Shown one piece after another: positions 1-6,012 of a stretch of 12,239 nt of DNA. The translations under genes were made by a program, and so were the position numbers. This DNA is from Modestobacter sp. Lineage in GTDB: Bacteria; Actinomycetota; Actinomycetes; Mycobacteriales; Geodermatophilaceae. The notes below the pieces were generated by a model, which ran no database searches, had not been told where the DNA came from, and saw nothing but the letters and a program-made list of their open reading frames with translations. Position 1 is the first letter of the stretch. Each line of letters begins with the position of its first letter. The stretch spans positions 1 to 12,239 of the forward strand of contig JAOPUQ010000218.1 in the NCBI GenBank assembly GCA_025963425.1, in the 5' to 3' direction.

Positions 1-246
1 GCCGGCACCGGGTGCGAGCTCAACAGCCAGGTGCCCGGCCGGCTGCTGCGCGAGCGCTGGCCCATCGCCCGCAGCGCGCTGGCCCTGGCGGAGCGGGCGC
101 TGGAACGCGGTGCCCTGTCGGTCCGCGGCTTCGACCGGGTGCTCCGGGTGGCCTGGACGCTGGCCGATCTCGCGGGGATCGACCAGCCGGGCGGCGAGCA
201 GGTCGCCGAGGCGCTGGGCATGCGACTGCAGCGGGTGGCGGCATGA
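1..246 (+). CDS. ComM/YifB-family Mg-chelatase-like AAA+ ATPase, C-terminal fragment (start lies before the window)
   Basis: Reading frame 1 is open from the first base to TGA at 244-246 and gives the last 81 residues of a larger protein. It begins AGTGCELNSQVPG and continues through a helical segment with SVRGFDRVLRVAWTLADLAG (residues 40-59). This is the C-terminal part of the Mg-chelatase-like ATPase family. In that family an arginine in an S-x-R-x-x-x-R motif acts as sensor 2 near bound ATP. The best-known member, ComM, is a hexameric helicase that promotes branch migration during natural transformation. Because the ATPase core is outside the window, only the family is secure. The stop overlaps the dprA start as ATGA, so the two are very probably co-transcribed and translationally coupled. 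The pair suggests a DNA-uptake or recombination role, although uptake in this organism is not shown. Confidence 0.85.
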   Translation, partial: AGTGCELNSQVPGRLLRERWPIARSALALAERALERGALSVRGFDRVLRVAWTLADLAGIDQPGGEQVAEALGMRLQRVAA

Positions 247-1448
247 CCGGGGGAGTGGGTGGGGAGGTGGACCCGGCGGTCCGGCGGGCCCGCGCGTGGC
301 TGTCCCGGGCGGTCGAGCCGGGCAGCGTCGACCTGTGGCGCTTCGTCGAGCGGGAGGGAGCGCTCGCCGCGGCGACGGCGCTGCGGGCCGGTACCGCCCC
401 GCCCAGGGTGCAGGCGCTGGCCGGCGTCCGGGCGGGGGAGGACGCCAGTGCCGAGGACCTGCGCCGCGCCGAGCGCTGCGGTGCCCGCCTCATCGTCCCC
501 GAGGACGGCGAGTGGCCGGCGCTCCCGCTGCACTGCCTCACCGTGGCCGTGGCCGGCGAGCCCGCGGCGACCGGGCGGCAGACCGAGCGCACCCAGGTGC
601 TGGTCCCGCCGATGGCGCTGTGGGTGCGCGGCGACCGGCCGCTCGACCAGCTCGTCGACCGGTCGGTGGCGTTGGTCGGCTCCCGGGCGTCCACCGCCTA
701 CGGCGAGCACGTCGCCGGCGAGCTCGCCGCCGGGCTGGGGGAGCGGGGGTGGACGACGGTCTCCGGCGGGGCCTTCGGCATCGACGCGGCCGCCCACCGT
801 GGCGCGCTGGCGGCCGGGGCGCCGACCGTGGTCGTGGCGGCGTGCGGAGTGGACCGGCCCTACCCCGCCGCGCACTCGGCGCTGTTCGCCCGGGTGCTGG
901 AGGACGGGCTGGTGGTCAGCGAGTGGCCGCCGGGGTGCGCGCCGCTGCGGCACCGGTTCCTGGTCCGCAACAGGCTGATCGCCGCGCTCACCCAGGGCAC
1001 GGTCGTGGTGGAGGCTGCGGCCCGCTCCGGCGCGCAGGCGACCGCGCACCGGGCCGCGTCGCTGGGCAAGGCGGTGATGGCCGTGCCCGGCCCGGTCACT
1101 TCGGCGATGTCGATGGGTTGCCACGAACTGCTGCGCGACGTCGAGCGCGGCACCACCCTGGTCACCAACGCCGCCCAGGTGCTCGATCGGGTCGGCGCGC
1201 TGGGCGAGGACCTCGCCGTTCGGCCGGCCCGCCCGGAGACCGCGCGGGACTCCCTGTCCGACGTGGCCCGGCGGGTGCTGGACGCCTGCCCGGTGCGCGC
1301 CGGGGTGCCGCCGGAGCGGCTGGCCGCGGTGGCCGGCTGCGACGTGCTCGACGTGCTGCGGGTGCTGCCGGCCCTCGAGCTCGCCGACCTGGTGCAGTGG
1401 ACCGGCACCGGCTGGCGGCTGGCCCCGACGGCGGGCGCCCCGGGGTGA
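243..1448 (+). CDS. dprA: DNA-processing protein DprA (Smf)
   Basis: The 401-residue protein is the usual DprA length. DprA binds single-stranded DNA entering the cell and loads RecA on it. After an N-terminal helical region (about 1-135) comes the Rossmann-like DprA core: GSRAS at 146-150, SGGAFGID at 174-181 followed by AAAHRGAL, a VDRPYPAAH motif, VRNR at 241-244, then VVVEAAARSGAQAT and AVPGPVTSAMSMGCHELLRD. A C-terminal winged-helix-like segment covers about 335-395. The usual GxNxLI loop reads GCHELL here, which I believe is common in actinobacteria. The ATG at 243 is chosen because it overlaps the preceding stop by four bases; no strong ribosome binding site is visible, as expected for a coupled gene. 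The frame stays open upstream, but that part overlaps the ComM-like gene and has no DprA similarity. Confidence 0.95.
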   Translation: MTGGVGGEVDPAVRRARAWLSRAVEPGSVDLWRFVEREGALAAATALRAGTAPPRVQALAGVRAGEDASAEDLRRAERCGARLIVPEDGEWPALPLHCLTVAVAGEPAATGRQTERTQVLVPPMALWVRGDRPLDQLVDRSVALVGSRASTAYGEHVAGELAAGLGERGWTTVSGGAFGIDAAAHRGALAAGAPTVVVAACGVDRPYPAAHSALFARVLEDGLVVSEWPPGCAPLRHRFLVRNRLIAALTQGTVVVEAAARSGAQATAHRAASLGKAVMAVPGPVTSAMSMGCHELLRDVERGTTLVTNAAQVLDRVGALGEDLAVRPARPETARDSLSDVARRVLDACPVRAGVPPERLAAVAGCDVLDVLRVLPALELADLVQWTGTGWRLAPTAGAPG

Positions 1449-1505
1449 TCGGGCCCGGCGGCCCGGACCGGAACGGTTGCGCGCAAGACGGCGCGGCGTG
1501 GCCCG

Positions 1506-1534
1506 TTGACCCGGTGCGTCTCCCGACGCAGGCT
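1506..1534 (+). promoter_or_regulatory. Candidate promoter of xerC giving a leaderless mRNA
   Basis: TTGACC at 1506-1511 and CAGGCT at 1529-1534 are separated by 17 bp. They match an actinobacterial principal-sigma -35/-10 pair, five of six at -35 and weaker at -10. The -10 ends six bases before the ATG at 1541, so transcription would begin at or next to the start codon. This fits the absence of a Shine-Dalgarno sequence and the known abundance of leaderless mRNAs in actinobacteria. It rests on sequence only. Confidence 0.4.
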
Positions 1535-1540
1535 CTGCAC

Positions 1541-2500
1541 ATGGCCGCCGGGACAGCACAGCTGCGGGCGACCCTGCCGCCGGCCCTGGCCGAGGTGCTC
1601 GACGCATGGGAGGAGCACCTCCGGCTGCAGCGCGACCTGTCCCCGCACACCGTGCGGGGTTACGTCGGTGACGTCGTCTCCCTGCTGGATCACCTGGTCC
1701 GGCGGGGCGGCTCGAGCGCCGCGGACCTGGACCTGGCCGCCCTGCGCAGCTGGCTGGCACAGGGCCGGGCCCGGGGCGACAGCCGGTCGACCACCGCCCG
1801 CCGGGCGGCGTCGGCCCGTTCGTTCACCGCCCATCTGCGTCGCACCGGGCAGGTGCCCGAGGACGTCGGCCTGCGGCTGTCCAGCCCACGGGCCCACCGC
1901 ACGCTGCCCGGGGTGCTGGGCGCCGACCAGGCGCGGCAGGTCCTCGACCGGGCCGCCGAGGAGACCGGGGACGCCGAGGACGCCGTCGCGACCGCCGTCC
2001 GACTGCGGAACGCGCTGATCGTCGAACTGCTGTACGCCAGCGGAGTGCGGGTGGGGGAGCTCGTCGGGCTGGACGTCGACGACCTCGACCCGGCCCGCCG
2101 ACTGCTGCGCGTCCTGGGCAAGGGCCGCAAGGAGCGCTCGGTGCCCTTCGGCGCGCCGGCGGCCGCGGCGCTGCAGGCGTGGCTGGCCCGCGGCCGGCCG
2201 GTGCTGGCCGTCGCCGACAGCGGTCCGGCGCTGCTGCTGGGGGTGCGCGGGAGCCGGCTGGACGCCCGGGAGGCGCGCCGCGTGGTGCACGCCGCCATGG
2301 CCGCCACGCCGGGGGTCCCTGACATCGGTCCGCACGGGTTGCGGCACTCTGCTGCCACACACGTCCTGGAGGGCGGCGCTGACCTGCGGTCGGTCCAGGA
2401 ACTGCTGGGTCACGCTAGCCTCGCGACGACGCAGATCTACACGCACGTGACGGTCGAGAGGCTGCGCGCGGTCCACGCGCGAGCCCATCCACGAGCTTGA
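1541..2500 (+). CDS. xerC: Tyrosine site-specific recombinase, XerC type
   Basis: This 319-residue integrase-family recombinase probably resolves chromosome dimers at dif together with a partner XerD. The N-terminal SAM-like core-binding domain (about 14-110) includes LSPHTVRGYVGDV. The catalytic domain shows all expected residues: R170 in ASGVRVGEL, K194 in LGKGRKERSVP, H265 and R268 in HGLRH, H291 in LGHASLATTQ, and the nucleophile Y300 in IYTHV. The spacings of 3, 23 and 9 residues between the last four match E. coli XerD as I recall it. Its place beside dprA is the usual housekeeping xerC position, so I do not read it as a phage integrase. Other in-frame starts exist at GTG 1445, which overlaps the dprA stop, and GTG 1514. 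ATG 1541 gives the normal length and fits a leaderless promoter. Confidence 0.9.
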   Translation: MAAGTAQLRATLPPALAEVLDAWEEHLRLQRDLSPHTVRGYVGDVVSLLDHLVRRGGSSAADLDLAALRSWLAQGRARGDSRSTTARRAASARSFTAHLRRTGQVPEDVGLRLSSPRAHRTLPGVLGADQARQVLDRAAEETGDAEDAVATAVRLRNALIVELLYASGVRVGELVGLDVDDLDPARRLLRVLGKGRKERSVPFGAPAAAALQAWLARGRPVLAVADSGPALLLGVRGSRLDAREARRVVHAAMAATPGVPDIGPHGLRHSAATHVLEGGADLRSVQELLGHASLATTQIYTHVTVERLRAVHARAHPRA

Positions 2501-2512
2501 AGGGGTGCCTGA

Positions 2513-2566
2513 GTGACGGGGCAGATGCCGCGGTCTTCGACCGCGCACAAGAGGACAGGTGCCTGA
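2513..2566 (+). CDS. Possible 17-codon leader frame in front of whiG
   Basis: GTG at 2513 is preceded by AAGGGG (2500-2505) at 7 nt spacing. It opens a frame that would encode MTGQMPRSSTAHKRTGA and ends at TGA 2564-2566, just past the GTG start of whiG at 2559. A 7-bp hairpin lies inside it. Such an arrangement could couple whiG translation to translation of the leader. The frame is short enough to arise by chance, so this is only a candidate. Confidence 0.2.
   Translation: MTGQMPRSSTAHKRTGA
2529..2545 (+). promoter_or_regulatory. Hairpin just upstream of the whiG ribosome binding site
   Basis: CGCGGTC (2529-2535) pairs perfectly with GACCGCG (2539-2545) around a TTC loop. It ends six bases before the GAGGA (2551-2555) that serves the whiG GTG start. 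No T-run follows, so it is a poor intrinsic terminator for xerC. It could affect access to the whiG start or transcript stability; the function is inferred. Confidence 0.4.
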
Positions 2567-3356
2567 CGCCACGGTGCGGCAGCTCGGCGTGGACGGGGAC
2601 CCCGACGCCGCGGTGGCCGACCTCTGGGCGCGGTACGTCGTCGACCGGGCCAGCGGGCTGCGCGACCGGCTGATCCTGCACTACGCGCCGCTGGTGAAGT
2701 ACGTCGCAGGCCGGGTGGGCAGCGGTCTGCCCGCGCACGTGGAGCAGGCCGACCTGGTCTCCTACGGAACCTTCGGGCTGATCGACGCCATCACCCGGTT
2801 CGAGCCCTCCCGCGAGATCAAGTTCGAGAGCTACGCGATGGCCCGCATCCGCGGCGCGATCATCGACGAGCTGCGCTCCACGGACTGGATCCCGCGCTCG
2901 GTGCGGATGAAGGCGCGGCAGTTCGAGCGCACGGTCGCCGCTCTGGAGGCGAAGCTGCAGCGCAGCCCGACCGAGGAGGAGGTCGCCGACGAGATGGAGA
3001 TGGACGTCGAGGACGTCCGCAAGTTCCTCGGTCAGCTCTCCCTGGTCAACGTGATCGCCCTCGACGAGCTGCTCGTCGACGACGACGGCTCCGCGCCGCG
3101 CCTGGTCGACACGCTGCAGGACTCCAGCGCGCTGGACCCGCAGGCGATGGCCGAGCACGGTGAGGCCCGCCAGCTGCTGGCGCGCGCCGTGGAACAGCTG
3201 CCCGACCGGGAGAAGGTCGTGGTGAGCCTCTACTACTTCGAGGGCCTCACCCTGTCCGAGATCGGCCGGGTGCTCGGGGTGACGGAGAGCCGGATCTGCC
3301 AGTTGCACACCAAGGCCGTCCTGCACCTGCGCACCAAGCTCGCCGACATCGCCTGA
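2559..3356 (+). CDS. whiG: WhiG/FliA-class alternative RNA polymerase sigma factor
   Basis: This 265-residue group 3 sigma-70 factor lacks region 1 and directs RNA polymerase to a dedicated promoter set. Region 2 spans about 34-107 (LVKYVAGRVG, DLVSYGTFGLIDAITRF, RIRGAIIDELR), region 3 about 115-175 (SPTEEEVADEM, NVIALDELL), and region 4 about 205-262. Its helix-turn-helix is TLSEIGRVLGVTESRICQLH. DWIPRSVR and ILHYAPLVKYVAG closely match Streptomyces WhiG, and whiG lies in the same neighbourhood upstream of rpsB there. In Streptomyces it starts spore differentiation; in motile non-filamentous actinobacteria the same class can drive flagellar and chemotaxis genes, so the target set here is open. 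The GTG at 2559 has GAGGA close upstream (3 nt gap). No earlier start exists in frame, because a stop lies at 2514-2516. An anti-sigma partner is not visible. Confidence 0.88.
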   Translation: MPDATVRQLGVDGDPDAAVADLWARYVVDRASGLRDRLILHYAPLVKYVAGRVGSGLPAHVEQADLVSYGTFGLIDAITRFEPSREIKFESYAMARIRGAIIDELRSTDWIPRSVRMKARQFERTVAALEAKLQRSPTEEEVADEMEMDVEDVRKFLGQLSLVNVIALDELLVDDDGSAPRLVDTLQDSSALDPQAMAEHGEARQLLARAVEQLPDREKVVVSLYYFEGLTLSEIGRVLGVTESRICQLHTKAVLHLRTKLADIA

Positions 3357-3361
3357 GCCCA

Positions 3362-3386
3362 GGGGTGCCGTCGGCGGCGGCACCCC
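3362..3386 (+). terminator. GC-rich hairpin after whiG
   Basis: GGGGTGCCG (3362-3370) pairs perfectly with CGGCACCCC (3378-3386) across a 7-nt loop, six bases after the whiG stop. No T-run follows. Position and stem strength suggest a U-less actinobacterial terminator. Confidence 0.6.
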
Positions 3387-3451
3387 GGTGGGAGGCCCGT
3401 TGGCCGGGAGCGCCGTCGTCCCGGGTCGGCGCACCGGCAGAGTTCTGGCCC

Positions 3452-3481
3452 GGGCCTTAGCTCAGTAGAGACCTAGGACTC
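3452..3481. other. tRNA-Ala-like 5' fragment merging into a 14-bp near-palindrome
   Basis: Bases 3452-3470 (GGGCCTTAGCTCAG then TAGAG) read like the first 23 bases of an actinobacterial tRNA-Ala lacking TTGG in the D-loop. No anticodon arm, T-arm or CCA follows, so no working tRNA is encoded. Overlapping its end, GAG-a-CCTAGG-a-CTC (3468-3481) is symmetric except for a matched pair of A bases, and could be a protein-binding site for the gene that follows. The rest of the 3387-3531 gap shows no convincing promoter. Confidence 0.35.
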
Positions 3482-3531
3482 ATTCTCGCCGCCTGTGCGT
3501 GCTGTGAGCCAGCTGTGGGCATGCAGTGCTC

Positions 3532-4041
3532 ATGGCAACACACGATCGACCCACTGCGACCAGCGGCGCGAACGCGCTCGCACACGACGACCGGGCGAAG
3601 CCCACCGGCGCCTACGTCGCCATCGCCGGCATCGTGGTCTTCCTCATCGCCACGTTCCTGGACTGGGTGTCCACGACCGGCGAGGAGCCCACGTCGGCCA
3701 GCGGCTACGAGGCCGACACGGTCATCGCCTTCACCGCCTTCATCGGTGTCGGACTGGCCGTCGCCCTCCTCTACGCGCTGCAGCGTGCCCGCCGCCGCCA
3801 GCACCGCGGCCTCTCCCTGACCACCATGGCCGTCGGCATCGCCGCGGTCCTGCTGGCACTGGCCTACGTCTTCGACCCGCCTGGTGCCTTCGAGCGCGGC
3901 GCTGACCTGGAGACCGAGTTCGGTGCCTGGGTCGGGCTCGTCGGCGGCATCCTGTGGTCGGTGGGCGCGGGCCTGCTCGCCAAGGAGATCGAGGGCGACG
4001 ACCACGTCGACCACCGGGACGACGCCGGCCGCACCCGGTAA
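3532..4041 (+). CDS. Hypothetical four-helix integral membrane protein
   Basis: I do not recognise a named family for this 169-residue protein. A short hydrophilic N-terminus (ATHDRPTATSGANALAHDD) is followed by four predicted membrane spans: roughly AYVAIAGIVVFLIATFLDWV, then VIAFTAFIGVGLAVALLYAL, TTMAVGIAAVLLALAYVF, and WVGLVGGILWSVGAGLLA. A positively charged loop, QRARRRQHR, follows span 2, which suggests a cytoplasmic loop and N-in/C-in topology. The first outer loop (STTGEEPTSASGYEAD) is acidic and the C-terminus (EGDDHVDHRDDAGRTR) is charged. The ATG at 3532 is chosen over the in-frame GTG at 3526; neither has a clear ribosome binding site. It stands alone between hairpins at 3362-3386 and 4064-4102, so it is probably its own transcription unit. 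Confidence 0.75.
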   Translation: MATHDRPTATSGANALAHDDRAKPTGAYVAIAGIVVFLIATFLDWVSTTGEEPTSASGYEADTVIAFTAFIGVGLAVALLYALQRARRRQHRGLSLTTMAVGIAAVLLALAYVFDPPGAFERGADLETEFGAWVGLVGGILWSVGAGLLAKEIEGDDHVDHRDDAGRTR

Positions 4042-4063
4042 GCAGCACCACCCGTTCGGTCCC

Positions 4064-4102
4064 GAGGGCCGGCGCCGCCCGAACCGGGCTGCGCCGGCCC
4101 TC
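4064..4102. terminator. Two-tier hairpin between convergent genes, probably bidirectional terminator
   Basis: GAGGGCCGGCGC (4064-4075) pairs with GCGCCGGCCCTC (4091-4102) over 12 bp. Inside it, GCCCG (4077-4081) pairs with CGGGC (4085-4089) around an AAC loop. Only the C4076/T4090 position is unpaired, giving 17 bp in all. It sits between the membrane protein stop at 4041 and the minus-strand M23 stop at 4125, where it can serve both. There is no T-run on either side. Confidence 0.75.
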
Positions 4103-4124
4103 GTGCACTGTCCGGGCCGCCGGC

Positions 4125-4643
4125 TCAGCCCCACGGCAGCAGCCGCACCCGGGGCGGCCGGAGCAGCAGCAGCGGGTCGAGGTAGGTCTCCCCGCGCCGC
4201 AGCCCCCAGTGCAGGCACGCCTCGGCCGGGCAGCCGGCGTGGCCACCGACCAGCAGCCCCAGCGGCGACCCACGGGCGACCGGCTGCCCGGCGGCGACGA
4301 GCGACTGCACCGGCTCGTACGTCGTCCGCAGGCCGTCGGCGTGCTCGACGCTCACCACCGGCCGGCCGGCGACCATGCCGGCGAAGGCCACCACGCCCCT
4401 GCCGGCCGCGAGCACCGGCTGACCGGCCACGCCGGCCAGGTCGACCCCGCGGTGCCCCGCCGCGTATGGCGTCGGCGGCGGGTCGAAGGGCCGGGCGACG
4501 GGGGGAGCACCGGTCAGCGGCCAGCCCCACAGTGCGACCACCGGCGGCGCCACGCCGACCGGAGCCGGAGCGGCGGTCGCCGCCGGACTGCACCAGGCCA
4601 GCCCGGCGAGCGCGAGCACCACCAGCAGCCGGGACCTGAACAC
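4125..4643 (-). CDS. Secreted M23/LytM-like peptidase-fold protein, probably catalytically altered
   Basis: The 172-residue product starts at GTG 4643 and has a signal peptide: FRSR, a hydrophobic LLVVLALAGLAW core, then an Ala/Pro-rich region (SPAATAAPAPVG). C18 is not a good lipobox cysteine because W precedes it. The rest is a compact M23 (lysostaphin/LytM) domain: zinc ligands H64 and D68 in GHRGVDLAG, the GLRTTYEPV strand at 104-112, and zinc ligand H145 in CLHWGLRRG, ending YLDPLLLL. Two usual second-shell histidines are missing: YEPV (109-112) replaces the common YAHL, and C143 replaces the first His of the HxH motif. It may therefore bind rather than cut peptidoglycan, or use other residues. 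C138 and C143 could form a disulfide outside the cell. An M23 gene beside and divergent from rpsB is common in actinobacteria. The ribosome binding site is weak. Confidence 0.82.
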   Translation of the reverse strand: MFRSRLLVVLALAGLAWCSPAATAAPAPVGVAPPVVALWGWPLTGAPPVARPFDPPPTPYAAGHRGVDLAGVAGQPVLAAGRGVVAFAGMVAGRPVVSVEHADGLRTTYEPVQSLVAAGQPVARGSPLGLLVGGHAGCPAEACLHWGLRRGETYLDPLLLLRPPRVRLLPWG

Positions 4644-4749
4644 CTGTCGAGCGTGGCCGTTCGACCGCGCCGGGGGAGCCCGGGAGGCGGAGCTGTGGAC
4701 CGCCGTTCCGGCTGGGGACGACCGGCGTCGGTGGACTCCGGCGACCGCG

Positions 4750-4755
4750 TATGCT
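4750..4755 (+). promoter_or_regulatory. Candidate -10 element for the rpsB transcript
   Basis: TATGCT lies in the context CGCGTATGCTTG, a frequent actinobacterial -10 form. No good -35 is found at 16-18 bp; TGGACT at 4732-4737 is only 12 bp away. Transcription would start near 4762 and leave a leader of about 200 nt. Confidence 0.35.
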
Positions 4756-4800
4756 TGTCCCGCGGTCCGCCTCCGGGTGGATCGACTTCGCGTGTCCTCT

Positions 4801-4860
4801 TCCCGCTCCAGGAGTGGGACGGTCGCCACCTCGGTCCCGGCATCGACGGGTTCGGTGGCG
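4801..4860 (+). promoter_or_regulatory. Two stem-loops in the rpsB leader
   Basis: Hairpin 1 pairs TCCCGCTC (4801-4808) with GAGTGGGA (4812-4819 counting one C-G closing pair and one G-U pair) around a 3-nt loop. Hairpin 2 pairs CGCCACC (4824-4830) with GGTGGCG (4854-4860) and contains an inner CCCG/CGGG stem (4836-4839 with 4847-4850). Ribosomal protein leaders often carry autoregulatory structures. Whether S2 or another factor binds here is unknown, and I do not match it to a named motif. Confidence 0.35.
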
Positions 4861-4961
4861 CGGCATGGACGCCAGGGCGGTGCACCACCCGGTGCCCGCG
4901 TCAACCGAGAGCGGCCCCGGCCCCTGGCCGGCCGGCCGCGTGCACAGAGAGGCGGCGCCCC

Positions 4962-6005
4962 GTGGCAGTCGTCACCATGAAGAACCTGCTCGACAGCGGG
5001 GTCCACTTCGGGCACCAGACCCGTCGCTGGAACCCGAAGATGAAGCGCTTCATCTTCACCGAGCGCAACGGCATCTACATCATCGACATCCAGCAGACGT
5101 TGGGTTACATCGACCAGGCCTACGAGTTCGTGAAGCAGACCGTGGCCCACGGCGGTTCGATCATGTTCATCGGCACCAAGCGCCAGGCCCAGGAGGCCAT
5201 CGCCGAGCAGGCGACCCGCGTCGGGATGCCCTACGTCAACCAGCGCTGGCTGGGCGGCATGCTCACCAACTTCCAGACCGTGCACAAGAGGCTCCAGCGC
5301 ATGAAGGAGCTCGAGGACCTCGAGCAGACCGGCGCGCTGGTCAGCCTGTCCAAGAAGGAGCAGCTGGTCCTCTCCCGCGAGAAGGCCAAGCTGGAGCGCT
5401 CCCTCGGCGGCATCCGCGACATGCAGAAGGTGCCCAGCGCCGTCTGGATCGTGGACACCAAGAAGGAGCACATCGCCGTCGGTGAGGCCCGCAAGCTGGG
5501 CATCCCGGTCGTCGCGATCCTGGACACCAACTGCGACCCCGACGAGGTCGACTACAAGATCCCGGGCAACGACGACGCCATCCGCAGCGCCGCCCTGCTC
5601 ACCCGGGTGATCGCCGACGCCGTCGCCGACGGTCTGATGGCCCGCTCCGCCGCGCAGGCCAACGCCGGTCGCACCGAGGGTGACGCCGAGGCCCCCGTGG
5701 CCGAGCCGCTGGCCGACTGGGAGCGCGAGCTGCTCACCGGTCAGGGCGACACCTCCGCCGCCCCGGCCGAGGCTGCCGCCCCCGCCGAGGCTGCCGCCCC
5801 CGCCGAGTCTGCTTCTCCGGCCGAGGCTGCCGCTCCGGCCGAGACCGCCGCTCCGGCCGAGGCTGCTGCGCCGGCCGAGGCGACCGCCCTGCCGGAGACC
5901 CCGGCCGAGCCGCCCACGGTCACCGCGAACGAGGTCGCCCCCGTTGAGGGCGTCCCCGCCACCGGCGACACCGCCACGGGCACCCAGGGCGCCCAGAACG
6001 GCTGA
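4962..6005 (+). CDS. rpsB: 30S ribosomal protein S2 (uS2) with a long Ala/Pro/Glu repeat tail
   Basis: S2 binds late to the back of the 30S head-body junction and helps seat S1-type proteins. The 347-residue product opens AVVTMKNLLDSGVHFGHQ and continues RRWNPKMKRFIFTERNGIYIID, QQRWLGGMLTNF-type and VPVVAILDTNCDPDEVDYKIPGNDDAIRS-type segments characteristic of the family. The S2 fold ends near residue 260 (LADWERELLTGQ), close to the E. coli length of about 241. The remaining 85 or so residues are low complexity, with seven hexapeptide units of the form AAPAEA starting at residue 266. The GTG at 4962 has AGAGAGG at 4946-4952, 9 nt away. The frame is open far upstream, but that part is not S2-like. 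It is the first gene of the cluster with tsf. Confidence 0.97.
   Translation: MAVVTMKNLLDSGVHFGHQTRRWNPKMKRFIFTERNGIYIIDIQQTLGYIDQAYEFVKQTVAHGGSIMFIGTKRQAQEAIAEQATRVGMPYVNQRWLGGMLTNFQTVHKRLQRMKELEDLEQTGALVSLSKKEQLVLSREKAKLERSLGGIRDMQKVPSAVWIVDTKKEHIAVGEARKLGIPVVAILDTNCDPDEVDYKIPGNDDAIRSAALLTRVIADAVADGLMARSAAQANAGRTEGDAEAPVAEPLADWERELLTGQGDTSAAPAEAAAPAEAAAPAESASPAEAAAPAETAAPAEAAAPAEATALPETPAEPPTVTANEVAPVEGVPATGDTATGTQGAQNG
5757..5900 (+). repeat. In-gene tandem 18-bp repeat coding AAPAEA units in the S2 tail
   Basis: Seven consecutive 18-bp units (5757-5882) encode AAPAEA, AAPAEA, AAPAES, ASPAEA, AAPAET, AAPAEA and AAPAEA. An eighth degenerate unit, TALPET, ends at 5900. Units differ at third positions (ccg/ccc, gcc/gct), so the copies are not all recent. 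Copy-number change would keep the frame. Confidence 0.85.
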
Positions 6006-6012
6006 TCCGCAC

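Larger units (their letters stand above)
4644..4961. other. Divergent intergenic region: M23 upstream side and rpsB leader
   Basis: The 318 bp between the M23 start and rpsB contain no convincing gene. A candidate rpsB -10 lies at 4750-4755, leaving about 200 nt of leader with stem-loops at 4801-4819 and 4824-4860. Open frames here lack ribosome binding sites and resemble antisense noise. No clear promoter for the minus-strand gene was found. Confidence 0.6.

Noticed and set aside
1451..1464. GGGCC/GGCCC inverted repeat as a dprA terminator
   Set aside because: A 5-bp stem with a 4-nt loop and no T-run is too weak and common at this GC content.
1541..2500. Phage or integron integrase marking a mobile element
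   Set aside because: Position beside dprA, 319-residue length and XerC-like motifs indicate the housekeeping recombinase; no attachment repeats or cargo are visible.
860..2572. A 570-codon minus-strand open frame across dprA and xerC
   Set aside because: It lies opposite two well-supported genes, has no recognisable domain and a Gln/Arg/Pro-rich composition typical of antisense frames in GC-rich DNA.
3452..3525. A functional tRNA-Ala gene
   Set aside because: Only the first 19 bases resemble a tRNA; the D-loop lacks bases and there is no anticodon arm, T-arm or matching acceptor 3' strand.
3954..4961. In-frame upstream extension of rpsB, more than 330 codons
   Set aside because: No S2 similarity, overlaps the M23 gene and the terminator hairpin; the GTG at 4962 has the ribosome binding site and the family's N-terminus.
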